From Lachnospiraceae bacterium (GTDB taxonomy: Bacteria; Bacillota; Clostridia; Lachnospirales; Lachnospiraceae): a DNA stretch of 64,000 nt. Positions 44,314 through 52,417 of the stretch are shown here, piece after piece. Location of the stretch: assembly GCA_900772845.1 (NCBI GenBank), contig CAAGSD010000064.1:9941-73940 (forward strand). Reading direction: 5' to 3'. Each line of letters starts with the position of its first letter. Positions within the stretch are counted from its first letter, which is position 1. A model generated the notes under the pieces. The model saw nothing but the letters and a program-made list of their open reading frames with translations, ran no database searches and was not told where the DNA came from. Both the position numbers and the translations under genes were made by a program.

Positions 44314-45801
44314 TCAGATTCCCAGGAAATCCTTTACTGTATCTTTCATTTTATCAACATCGCACTGGGTATTGTGAAGCACCGGTGCAGTGCGGATCTC
44401 TTCGATGGCATTGGGAACTTTTACTTTTGCGATCTTAGACAGTTCATCCACCAGCTCAAAATCACCCATTGCATCATATTTAGTATCAATGGCATCCATG
44501 ACACTTCTGGTGAACTTAAAGGGACTTGCTGTGGAAGCGATCACAGTAGTCTTATGATCCCCTGTTTCTGCCACATATTTGCCGTATACGGCAGACGCTA
44601 CTGCTGTGTGGGTATCGATCACATAGCCGCACTTTTCATACAGGCGGCGGATCTCGGCTGCAGTTTCCGCCTCACTTGCAAAGTTGCCGTAGAAATCAGC
44701 CAGCTGTGCCTTCATCTCATCTGTGATCTCATATCTGCCATCACCGGTCAGTGCGCTCATCAGCGCACGGTTCTTGTCCGCATCATTGCCTGCAATACGA
44801 TAGATCAGACGTTCCAGATTGCTGGAGATCAGAATATCCATGGAAGGAGAAGTGGTCAGTACGAATTCTCTGTTACGGTCATAGGTACCGGTACGGAAGA
44901 AATCATACAATACCTTATTATCATTGGAAGCACAAATCAGTTTATCAATAGGCAGTCCCATATTCTTCGCATAAAATGCTGCCAGAATATTACCGAAGTT
45001 ACCGGTAGGAACCACGACATTGATCTTCTCACCCTCTGTGATCTTACCGTCCTTTAATAACTGTGCATACGCATAGACATAATAACAGATCTGAGGTACC
45101 AGACGTCCGATATTAATGGAGTTCGCAGAGGAGAACTGGAAGCCCTTCTCATCCATCTCTTTTGCCAGTTCCTTGTCGGAGAAGATCTTCTTCACACCGG
45201 TCTGGGCATCATCGAAATTACCGTGAATGCCTACTACAAAGGTATTTGCACCCTTCTGGGTCACCATCTGCTTCTCCTGGATGGGACTGACACCGTTCTT
45301 AGGATAAAATACGATGATACGGGTACCTTTGACATCCGCAAAGCCTGCCAGTGCTGCCTTACCGGTATCACCGGAGGTTGCGGTCAGGATCACGATCTCA
45401 TTCTTAATATTATTTTTCCGGGCGGAAGTGATCATCAGGTGAGGTAAAATGGAAAGTGCCATATCCTTGAATGCAATGGTAGAACCATGGAACAATTCCA
45501 GATAATAGGCATCATCCGCCTGTACCAGAGGAGCTATTTTTTCGGTATCAAACTTGGCATCATAAGCATTGTTGATACAGTTCTTAAGCTCTTCCTCTGT
45601 AAAATCTGTCAGAAATAATTTCATGACTTCATAAGCTACCTGCTGATAACTCATTTCTGCCAGTTCTGCAAGACTCTTGTCAAGCGCCGGAATATGATCC
45701 GGCACGAACAGTCCTCCGTCATCAGATAATCCTTTCAGAATTGCCTGCGATGCGGTTACCGGTTCGCTGTTGCTGCGTGTACTGCGATAAATTACTTCCA
45801 T
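44314..45801 (-). CDS. thrC: Threonine synthase
   Basis: ThrC turns O-phosphohomoserine into threonine with PLP. The 495-residue protein has the N-terminal YRSTRSNSEPVTASQAI, the PLP lysine in GSTIAFKDMALSIL, TATSGDTGKAALAGF and PTGNFGNILAAFYAK for phosphate binding. Length and order match the long, E. coli-like class. GGAGGAG precedes the ATG. It has its own promoter (45917-45945) with an inverted repeat in the leader at 45871-45907. Confidence 0.96.
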   Translation of the reverse strand: MEVIYRSTRSNSEPVTASQAILKGLSDDGGLFVPDHIPALDKSLAELAEMSYQQVAYEVMKLFLTDFTEEELKNCINNAYDAKFDTEKIAPLVQADDAYYLELFHGSTIAFKDMALSILPHLMITSARKNNIKNEIVILTATSGDTGKAALAGFADVKGTRIIVFYPKNGVSPIQEKQMVTQKGANTFVVGIHGNFDDAQTGVKKIFSDKELAKEMDEKGFQFSSANSINIGRLVPQICYYVYAYAQLLKDGKITEGEKINVVVPTGNFGNILAAFYAKNMGLPIDKLICASNDNKVLYDFFRTGTYDRNREFVLTTSPSMDILISSNLERLIYRIAGNDADKNRALMSALTGDGRYEITDEMKAQLADFYGNFASEAETAAEIRRLYEKCGYVIDTHTAVASAVYGKYVAETGDHKTTVIASTASPFKFTRSVMDAIDTKYDAMGDFELVDELSKIAKVKVPNAIEEIRTAPVLHNTQCDVDKMKDTVKDFLGI

Positions 45802-45870
45802 TTCCTCTCCTCCGTGTCTATGTACAGGAATATACGCCGGGATTCCTCCAACGCTTATCCATATTTCCTT

Positions 45871-45907
45871 GTAACTATTCAGAACCCCATTGGCTTGGAA
45901 TAGTTAC
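45871..45907. promoter_or_regulatory. 10-bp inverted repeat just downstream of the thrC start site
   Basis: GTAACTATTC (45871-45880) and GAATAGTTAC (45898-45907) are exact reverse complements separated by 17 bp. The predicted thrC start is near 45910, so the repeat spans about +3 to +40. It could be an operator or a leader hairpin. There is no T-run after it and no T-box sequence. Confidence 0.5.
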
Positions 45908-45916
45908 GTTTCAAAA

Positions 45917-45945
45917 AGTATAGCATACTTTAAATACTGTTGCAA
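45917..45945 (-). promoter_or_regulatory. Promoter of thrC
   Basis: On the minus strand: -35 TTGCAA (45940-45945), 17-bp spacer, -10 TATACT (45917-45922) with TG upstream. It lies immediately after the stop of the SleB-type gene. Confidence 0.75.
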
Positions 45946-45951
45946 GGTGAA

Positions 45952-46593
45952 TCATTGAAGTGTACTTCCATCCGAAAAAAATTCATGTCCTCCATGCCGG
46001 AACAATAATGTCAGCTTCTCGTCAAACCATCTCATGCTTTCGCTGTCCGCATATTTTCTGGCAGCAAAATATAATGCCCCCTGGGAGATATCCTCCCCCG
46101 CCAGAGCTCGTCCGACAGCACTCACAGTCTCCTCACTGATCTGCACTTTATGATAACTGCCATCAGCGGTGGGCGAAAACTGTGACACCCCGTTTTCCCG
46201 CTGGAATACGATCTCCGGAATACTATCCGGAAATTTTTCGGAGTTCAGTCGGTTCAGGATCACATTTGCCACCAACAGCTTCCCCTCTTCGTCCTCACAC
46301 CCCGCTTCCGCTTCCACGATCCGAAGCAGCACCTCCAGATCCTCCTGTTCCAGAAGATATTTACTGTTTCGCTGCAGCTCACTGCAATCCACCACTCTCT
46401 GCCCTGAGGAAGTCCGGGAGGCAATTCCCATCATCATGCTTTCCCTGTCCGCAAGCAGCCTTTCCTCCGTATGTACCTCCAGTACCGTCTGGTGCAGTTC
46501 CTGCCGGATTTCTTCCATCCGGCAAAGACTCAACATTCCTGCCAGAAACAATAAATTCATCGTAAGTAATCCGCTTAGTGCCCGTTTATACAT
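45952..46593 (-). CDS. SleB/CwlJ-type cell wall hydrolase
   Basis: Proteins of the Hydrolase_2 family (SleB, CwlJ) are lytic enzymes, several acting in spore cortex breakdown at germination. The 213-residue protein has an N-terminal membrane anchor or signal (about 4-26), a short spacer, then the catalytic domain (about 88-205) with LLRIVEAEAGCEDEEGKLLVANVILNRL, where the first Glu is catalytic, and SQFSPTADGSYHKV. ATG at 46593 has AAAGGG six bases before it. No ypeB-like partner is adjacent, so a vegetative role is also possible. Confidence 0.88.
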   Translation of the reverse strand: MYKRALSGLLTMNLLFLAGMLSLCRMEEIRQELHQTVLEVHTEERLLADRESMMMGIASRTSSGQRVVDCSELQRNSKYLLEQEDLEVLLRIVEAEAGCEDEEGKLLVANVILNRLNSEKFPDSIPEIVFQRENGVSQFSPTADGSYHKVQISEETVSAVGRALAGEDISQGALYFAARKYADSESMRWFDEKLTLLFRHGGHEFFSDGSTLQ

Positions 46594-46683
46594 AATCAAC
46601 CCTTTCCTGTTCTCTCATTTTTGCTCTAACTTCATTTTATGCAGCTCGTCCAAAAAATATATCTGTTGTTCCCCGGAGAAAAA

Positions 46684-46692
46684 TGTTACTAT
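46684..46692 (+). promoter_or_regulatory. Extended -10 promoter placed for a leaderless mRNA
   Basis: TGTTACTAT on the plus strand (-10 TACTAT at 46687-46692, TG upstream). The expected start, about seven bases after the -10, falls on the A of the ATG at 46699. No convincing -35 is present. Confidence 0.4.
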
Positions 46693-46698
46693 AGAAAC

Positions 46699-47535
46699 AT
46701 GAGCAGACAGAACCTGGAAAAAGAACAACTACAGAAAGGTGTTTTTCGTGCAAAAAAAAAGGACGGTACCGTTTATTACCGTGCTTCCCTGACTAAAAAC
46801 GGAAAACATATCAGCCTTGGCAGCTACGCAGATGCCTTACAGGCGCACCATGCCTATGAGCAGGGACTTCTCCTGCTGTCCGACAATGCCCTGACGCTGC
46901 AGTCCTACGAAAAAGCTTCCCCATTATCCTTCGAGAAATGGGTCAGCCTCATCAATCTGCGGGATAACGGGCTCTACTTTGGCAATCCGATCTACCTGGG
47001 ACAACAGCTCTTCTATTATTATCTATCTCCCCATCATGTATTAAAATTCGACATGGAAGATCTGTTCTATTATTCTTCCCATAAGATCATGCGCCGGGGA
47101 AACCATTATTTCGTAGCAGATTACGGCATGCAGCAGACCCTGACCTCCCGCTACGGTATCAAAAGCTACGGTGTGCCCGGTGTAGACTATTGTTTTGTCA
47201 ACGGAGACCCCACAGATTTTCGGAGAGAGAATCTGCAGATTTACAACATCTATCATGGTGTCCGGAAAACAGAAACAAAAAACGGACAGTACGTTTATAC
47301 TGTCCGCATTCATATCCATGGTAATTATATTGTGGGGCGCTATGCCACTGATATCGAAGCAGCCATTGCCTACAACAAGGCCATCGATATTTTACGAAGC
47401 AAAGGTGTTACCAGTAATTTTACACCCAACTATGTGGAGACCATCACTCCCCGCCGTTATGCCGAAATCTATTCTGCACTCGACATTGCACCGGGAATCT
47501 TGAATTATGAACCTATTTCTCCGAATAATCAATAA
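46699..47535 (+). CDS. AP2/HNH-like DNA-binding protein of unknown role
   Basis: I do not recognise a named gene. The 278-residue protein has an AP2-like stretch near the N-terminus (about 13-60, GVFRAKKKDGTVYYRASLTK), a middle part whose end resembles an HNH core but with key residues changed (158-183, GVDYCFVNGDPTDFRRENLQ; the usual His after the Asp is Tyr), and a second AP2-like stretch (about 185-240, HGVRKTETKNGQYVYTVRIH). AP2 plus HNH is the layout of homing-type endonucleases; the altered core suggests a non-cleaving DNA-binding protein. ATG at 46699 has no ribosome site and sits at the predicted transcript start. Its last 23 bases overlap the GH25-like gene on the other strand. Confidence 0.7.
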   Translation: MSRQNLEKEQLQKGVFRAKKKDGTVYYRASLTKNGKHISLGSYADALQAHHAYEQGLLLLSDNALTLQSYEKASPLSFEKWVSLINLRDNGLYFGNPIYLGQQLFYYYLSPHHVLKFDMEDLFYYSSHKIMRRGNHYFVADYGMQQTLTSRYGIKSYGVPGVDYCFVNGDPTDFRRENLQIYNIYHGVRKTETKNGQYVYTVRIHIHGNYIVGRYATDIEAAIAYNKAIDILRSKGVTSNFTPNYVETITPRRYAEIYSALDIAPGILNYEPISPNNQ

Positions 47536-48634
47536 AACTGATATTCATATTGGCATAGCCTGCAATGCCGTCGATGGTGACATCATCGGCATATTGCCAC
47601 ATGGTGAAACGGTAAGGATAATCCGGCACATCTTCCATTTGGGAAAGCCACACATCATAAGCCGATAATTTCGACAGATCGATTTCCTTGATGAGCCACT
47701 CCTTATCCCCATAGAGAATGGTCTTATAGCCTGCAGCTGCGATGGTATCCAGAAACGCCTTGGCGATTCTGGTCTTATCCGCTCTGCTGACAGTCTCGAT
47801 CCTCGCCGTATCATTATCCACGAAGCTCATATCAAATGCCACCGGATAAGTGATTTTGTAATCTTTGATATTCTCCAGGACCATATTGGCCTCTTCCACC
47901 GCTTCCTCTTCTGTGATAGCCTGTGAACTGAAATACACACCAATCTGTAGTCCGGCATCCCCGGCTCTCTTCATATTATCCGCAAAATAATCATCCAATG
48001 CGATCTGTCCGCTGCCGTAGCCTCTGGCACCGACCCGCAGCATCACATAATCGACCCCGGCTTTTTTCAGTTTCAAAAAGTCCACATAATCCTGATATTT
48101 AGAAATATCCACACCGACATAGGAAGTCAGTTTTCCATCCTGATAATATTTCATCAGATCGGACTGACACACCAGTTTGGTAAAATCATATTCGTGCTTG
48201 GGAAGATACGGGCTGATCAGCACCCACTCTTCCTTTCCGTCCCGGTTCACCACCAGGGTATGTTTTCCGTCGGTGGATGGATCCGCTTCCTCAGTTTCCT
48301 TTTTGGAATCCGTTTTGGATGGTTCCTCGGATGGCAGCGGTGTCGCTGTCGTCTCCGGATACAAGTCCCAGAAATCCAGATCCGAGGGAGTCAGCGTGCT
48401 TCCGGTAACCAGATCCTGCGTATCCGGATATTGGTTTGTCTGATCATTTCCTGCCTGTTGTACATTCTCCGTCTGTGCAGCCGTATTGTTCTGTTGGTGA
48501 GAGGCAGGCTGTCTGTTCATGATCAGTACCACCGTAAGGATCACTGCCACAAATATCGTAACAGCAACGATAGCACTGATCACCGTAGGTGTCAGCCCTC
48601 CCCCGCGATCTTCATAATCGTCCGGAAGACGCAT
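47513..48634 (-). CDS. GH25-like membrane-anchored wall protein with altered active site
   Basis: This 373-residue protein has a short cytoplasmic start, a membrane segment (about 16-40), a low-complexity Thr/Gln/Pro/Ser linker (about 41-122) and a GH25 (Cellosyl-type muramidase) domain from about 172 to 370, beginning YVGVDISKYQ with Asp176 kept. The usual DxE pair is here FDMSF (Asp268 kept, Glu replaced by Ser270), and the usual late VDLN is ANMN. So two of the four conserved acids appear to be missing, and the domain may bind wall without cleaving it. AGGAG precedes the ATG, 24 bp after rnfB. Confidence 0.85.
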   Translation of the reverse strand: MRLPDDYEDRGGGLTPTVISAIVAVTIFVAVILTVVLIMNRQPASHQQNNTAAQTENVQQAGNDQTNQYPDTQDLVTGSTLTPSDLDFWDLYPETTATPLPSEEPSKTDSKKETEEADPSTDGKHTLVVNRDGKEEWVLISPYLPKHEYDFTKLVCQSDLMKYYQDGKLTSYVGVDISKYQDYVDFLKLKKAGVDYVMLRVGARGYGSGQIALDDYFADNMKRAGDAGLQIGVYFSSQAITEEEAVEEANMVLENIKDYKITYPVAFDMSFVDNDTARIETVSRADKTRIAKAFLDTIAAAGYKTILYGDKEWLIKEIDLSKLSAYDVWLSQMEDVPDYPYRFTMWQYADDVTIDGIAGYANMNISFIDYSEK

Positions 48635-48658
48635 TTCTTTTCTCCTCTTGTACTTTCT

Positions 48659-49456
48659 TTACGCTTTTACAATGCATTTCTTCGGGCATTTCTCCATGCA
48701 GGCCCCACAGCCCACACATTTTTCCGGATCAATGACCGCATGAAAGTTCTCCACCTTCACCGCATCGTGCTGGCAGTTCTTCACGCAGATTCCACAGCCT
48801 ACACAGCCGGTCTTGCAGGCTTTCATGGTAACAGGTCCCTTATCTGTGGAACTACATGCCACCTGTACGGTGTTGGAATAAGGCCGTAAACTGATCAGAT
48901 GCTTAGGACAGACCTCTACACATTTTCCGCAGGCCTTACATTTTTCTTTATCGACCACAGCCACACCGTTCTCTACATGAATGGCATCGAAGGGGCAGAC
49001 CTGTACGCAGGTCCCAAATCCCAGACAGCCACTGTTGCAGGACTTCGGACCGCCTCCTGGGACAAAACTCATCATACGGCAGTCTTTGATACCATAGTAA
49101 TCATAATCTGTGGTGGTACGTTCACAGTCGCCCTGACAATGCACATAAGCTACCTTGCGTTCGGAGGCCTCTGCCTCTACCCCCATGATAGCCGCAATCT
49201 TTTTGCCGACTTCCTCTCCACCCACGGGACAGGTGTTTACCGCAGCCTCTCCTTTGGCGATGGCAGCAGCCAGTCCGGAACATCCGGCATAGCCACAGCC
49301 ACCGCAGTTATTTCCGGGAAGAGCGGCCAGTACCGCCTCTTCCTTTTCATCTACTTCTACTTTAAATTTAATACCGGCCACGCCAAGGAACAGTCCTACA
49401 AAGATGCCGACGATTCCGACACAAGCCGCAGCAATCAGAATTCCTATTATACTCAT
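48659..49456 (-). CDS. rnfB: Rnf complex iron-sulfur subunit RnfB
   Basis: RnfB takes electrons from ferredoxin into the Rnf complex. The 265-residue protein has a membrane anchor (1-28), a four-Cys cluster domain (GNNCGGCGYAGCSGL, then NTCPVGG) and several [4Fe-4S] CxxCxxCxxxCP motifs (CKACGKCVEVCP, CVGCGICVKNCQ, CVGCGACMEKCP). It is the last gene of rnfCDGEAB. AGGGAG precedes the ATG. Confidence 0.96.
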   Translation of the reverse strand: MSIIGILIAAACVGIVGIFVGLFLGVAGIKFKVEVDEKEEAVLAALPGNNCGGCGYAGCSGLAAAIAKGEAAVNTCPVGGEEVGKKIAAIMGVEAEASERKVAYVHCQGDCERTTTDYDYYGIKDCRMMSFVPGGGPKSCNSGCLGFGTCVQVCPFDAIHVENGVAVVDKEKCKACGKCVEVCPKHLISLRPYSNTVQVACSSTDKGPVTMKACKTGCVGCGICVKNCQHDAVKVENFHAVIDPEKCVGCGACMEKCPKKCIVKA

Positions 49457-49472
49457 CTATGTTACTCCCTTC

Positions 49473-50057
49473 CTAGATCAGACCGGAGAATCCACAGAAA
49501 GCAATGGCCATCAGTCCTGCTGTCAGCAGCACCATGGGCATTCCCCTGAAGGATTCCGGTACTTCATTATATTCCATCTTCTCACGCAATCCGGCCAGGA
49601 TCACGATAGCTATGGTAAAGCCAAGCGCCGTTGCAAAACCATTCACAATACCCGTCAGAATACCGTACTCCTTCTGTACGTTGGTAATGGCTACACCCAA
49701 AACCGCACAGTTGGTTGTGATCAGAGGAAGGTAAACACCCAGTGCCTGGTACAGAGAAGGCATTGCCTTTTTCAGGAACATTTCCACGAACTGTACCAGT
49801 GCCGCAATGACAAGGATGAATACGATGGTCTCCAGATACTCAATGTGTAACGGTTGCAGGATAAATTTGTAGATTACACCCGCTACTGCGCTGGCCAGCG
49901 TAATAACGAAAATAACCGCTGTTCCCATACCGCCTGCCGTTTTGATCTTACGGGATACGCCTAAGAACGGGCACAGTCCCATGAACTGGCTCAGGACAAT
50001 ATTGCTGACAATGGAGGAACCGATCAGTAACAGCAGCATATCTTTTACACTATCCAT
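49473..50057 (-). CDS. rnfA: Rnf complex membrane subunit RnfA
   Basis: RnfA is a six-helix membrane subunit of the ion-pumping core, homologous to NqrE. The 194-residue protein has the family sequence LSQFMGLCPFLGVSRK, with the cysteine thought to help hold an iron centre between RnfA and RnfE, and TNCAVLGVAI. AAGGAGG from the end of rnfE is its ribosome site. Confidence 0.96.
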   Translation of the reverse strand: MDSVKDMLLLLIGSSIVSNIVLSQFMGLCPFLGVSRKIKTAGGMGTAVIFVITLASAVAGVIYKFILQPLHIEYLETIVFILVIAALVQFVEMFLKKAMPSLYQALGVYLPLITTNCAVLGVAITNVQKEYGILTGIVNGFATALGFTIAIVILAGLREKMEYNEVPESFRGMPMVLLTAGLMAIAFCGFSGLI

Positions 50058-50855
50058 TTATTTTTCCTCCTTATCTAAGTCAATGGTCTCAAGCTCGTCA
50101 GCTGAAGCCTTTTGCTTTGCTGCCGCTTCCGCCACATTCTTTGCGGTGTCTTCCGGAGTATCAGTATTATCATAAAACCGTTCCGAACAGCCGCTTTCAC
50201 CGCAGTGCAGGCAGTCATGCCCGCAGCCGGACTGGATCTTCTCGTAGTCCTTGCCTGCAAGCTTTCTCTTGTTCTTCACATAATTCTGAAGAGCAGTCAG
50301 TGCAGCCAGTACGAAGAACGCACCGGGAGCCAGACCGAAAATATTGATCGTCACATAGGAATCCGGCATGATCTGGAATCCGAAGATCGATCCGGCTGCC
50401 AGGATCTCACGTACCGCACCGATACAGGTCAGTGCCAGAGAAAAACCGAGTCCCATACCAAGTCCGTCAAACAGAGAAGGAATGGGCGGATTGGAATAAG
50501 CATAGCTCTCTGCTCTTCCCAGGATGATACAGTTTACAACGATCAGAGGAATATACACACCCAGCGCATCGTTCAGCGACGGCAGATACGCCTGCAAAAG
50601 CAGCTGTACCGCAGTTACGAAGGATGCAATGATCACGATAAATGCAGGAATCCTCACCCGGCTGGGGATCACTTTTCTGAGCAGGGAAATGATCAGGTTG
50701 CTCATGGTAAGTACCACTGCTGTGGTCAGCCCCATGCCAAGTCCATTCATAGCCGATGTGGTAACCGCCAGTGTCGGACACATTCCCAGCATCAATACAA
50801 AAGTAGGATTCTCCTTGATGATACCATTATAAAGTCTCTCACCTGCTTTATTCAT
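50058..50855 (-). CDS. rnfE: Rnf complex membrane subunit RnfE with cysteine-rich tail
   Basis: RnfE is homologous to NqrD and pairs with RnfA. The 265-residue protein has the core ENPTFVLMLGMCPTLAVTTSAM and VNCIILGRAESYAYSN, with about six membrane segments to residue 193. It then carries a 70-residue hydrophilic tail with cysteines at 211, 215, 218 and 223 (CGHDCLHCGESGC). RnfE proteins are commonly about 200-230 residues, so the tail is an addition. ATG at 50855 overlaps rnfG by eight bases. Confidence 0.94.
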   Translation of the reverse strand: MNKAGERLYNGIIKENPTFVLMLGMCPTLAVTTSAMNGLGMGLTTAVVLTMSNLIISLLRKVIPSRVRIPAFIVIIASFVTAVQLLLQAYLPSLNDALGVYIPLIVVNCIILGRAESYAYSNPPIPSLFDGLGMGLGFSLALTCIGAVREILAAGSIFGFQIMPDSYVTINIFGLAPGAFFVLAALTALQNYVKNKRKLAGKDYEKIQSGCGHDCLHCGESGCSERFYDNTDTPEDTAKNVAEAAAKQKASADELETIDLDKEEK

Positions 50856-51474
50856 TGCCCGCACCTCCCTGTACATAATCATTAAATGCCAGAAGGCTTC
50901 CGTTGACGGCATTGGTTACAGCTTTCGTTGTAATGGTAGCACCGCTGATAGCATCGATCTCACTGTCAGAAGTGGATCCTGTCTTCGTATAAGCAAAGCT
51001 CTTCACATTCTTGTTGTGAAACTGGGGCACCAGCACATCTCCTGCCTTCATACCTAGTCCGGGAGTCTCGGAAATGCTTAAAATCGAAATATCATTGACC
51101 GTACCGTCCAGTCGGATTCCCACATACAGAACGATGTTGCCGCCATATCCTTCAGAGGAAGTGGTCTGGATCACATAGCCCAACTGTGTTCCGGAAGCAT
51201 CCTGTGCTTCATAAACTGTACCGATGGTGATTCCGGTATCCGAAAGCTTCTGAGCGGTATCCGCAGATGGCGTATAGACATCCAGCTCCTCAAAATGTTC
51301 CGCATCCGCAAAAACTGCCTGACAGGCTTCCTGCACTGCCTTTTCCTCCTGCAGACGGATGGGTTCCTTGGTCAGTTCATAGACAAATCCCAACAGCAGA
51401 CCTGCAATCAGGGTGATTGCAAACAGAATGCCCGCTTCTTTTAACATTACCTGAATATCATTCTTATTTTTCAT
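50848..51474 (-). CDS. rnfG: Rnf complex flavoprotein subunit RnfG
   Basis: RnfG carries a covalent FMN outside the membrane. The 208-residue protein has one membrane segment (about 13-34) and the flavin attachment motif in IDAISGATITTKAV, where the last Thr of SGAT accepts FMN. GYGGNIVLYVG is the FMN-binding fold. The ATG at 51474 lies in the end of rnfD, overlapping it by 11 bp. Confidence 0.95.
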   Translation of the reverse strand: MKNKNDIQVMLKEAGILFAITLIAGLLLGFVYELTKEPIRLQEEKAVQEACQAVFADAEHFEELDVYTPSADTAQKLSDTGITIGTVYEAQDASGTQLGYVIQTTSSEGYGGNIVLYVGIRLDGTVNDISILSISETPGLGMKAGDVLVPQFHNKNVKSFAYTKTGSTSDSEIDAISGATITTKAVTNAVNGSLLAFNDYVQGGAGNE

Positions 51475-52405
51475 GTTTCGCACCTGCCTTTCTGCCAAAA
51501 GCTGCCGGCATGGTGAATTTTTCAATCAGAGGTACCAGAAGGTTACCTAAAATGATGGCATAGGACACCCCTTCTGCACCCGGTCCGAAGATACGGAAGA
51601 TTCCGGTGAGAAGTCCCAGTACCACACCATATACATACTGCCCCTTGATGGTAATAGGCCGGGTCACATAATCCGTTGCCATGAAAAAGGCGCCCAAGAT
51701 CAGACCACCTCCGGCTAACTGTGCCGACAGGTATGCGGGATCAAAACCGTGTCCTCCGAAAATGCCGGCAAACAGGATCACGGTCACAATATATGTACCG
51801 GGAATCCGAAGATCGATCACACCGATCAGGATCAGGAAACATGCGCCGATCAATAAAGCGATCATGGAAGTCTCTCCGATGGTTCCCGCTGTCCTACCTA
51901 CGATCATGTCCATGACATTGACACTCTCCCCTGCCTTCAATGCCGCCAGCGGAGTAGCACCGGTATAGGCATCACAGGCAAAGTCCGTCATCTGGGACGG
52001 GAAAGAGATCAGCAAAAAACATCTGGCGGCCAGCGCCGGATTCATGAAGTTCTGACCCAGGCCACCGAACAGCATTTTTACCACCAGAATTGCAAATACA
52101 CCGCCTAATGCTGCCATCCACAAAGGAATGCTCACCGGCAGATTTAATGCAAGCAGCAGTCCTGTTACTACTGCTGACATATCTGAGATCGTGATTTTTT
52201 TCTTCCAGAGCAAGCCGAATAATAATTCTGTCAGTACCGTGCTTGCGATAGTCACAGCCATGACTGCCAGAGCTCTGGGGCCAAAATTATAGATTCCGAA
52301 ACCGGCAGCCGGCAGCAGTGCGATCACCACAGCTGTCATAATACTGCTGGTCGTTACTTTCGATCGGATATGAGGATTTGAAGATACTTTCAAAAGTCCG
52401 CTCAC
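51464..52405 (-). CDS. rnfD: Rnf complex membrane flavoprotein subunit RnfD
   Basis: RnfD is an NqrB-like subunit with a covalent FMN and membrane helices in the ion path. The 313-residue protein has the flavinylation motif in YTGATPLAALK and PALAARCFLLISFP, and about nine membrane segments. The start is GTG at 52405, with AGGAGGG seven bases upstream. Confidence 0.95.
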   Translation of the reverse strand: MSGLLKVSSNPHIRSKVTTSSIMTAVVIALLPAAGFGIYNFGPRALAVMAVTIASTVLTELLFGLLWKKKITISDMSAVVTGLLLALNLPVSIPLWMAALGGVFAILVVKMLFGGLGQNFMNPALAARCFLLISFPSQMTDFACDAYTGATPLAALKAGESVNVMDMIVGRTAGTIGETSMIALLIGACFLILIGVIDLRIPGTYIVTVILFAGIFGGHGFDPAYLSAQLAGGGLILGAFFMATDYVTRPITIKGQYVYGVVLGLLTGIFRIFGPGAEGVSYAIILGNLLVPLIEKFTMPAAFGRKAGAKHEK

Positions 52406-52417
52406 TGTTCTTCCCTC

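Noticed and set aside
45802..45910. Possible T-box riboswitch upstream of thrC
   Set aside because: The leader is only about 110 bases and has no AGGGTGG-type T-box sequence and no terminator before the ribosome site.
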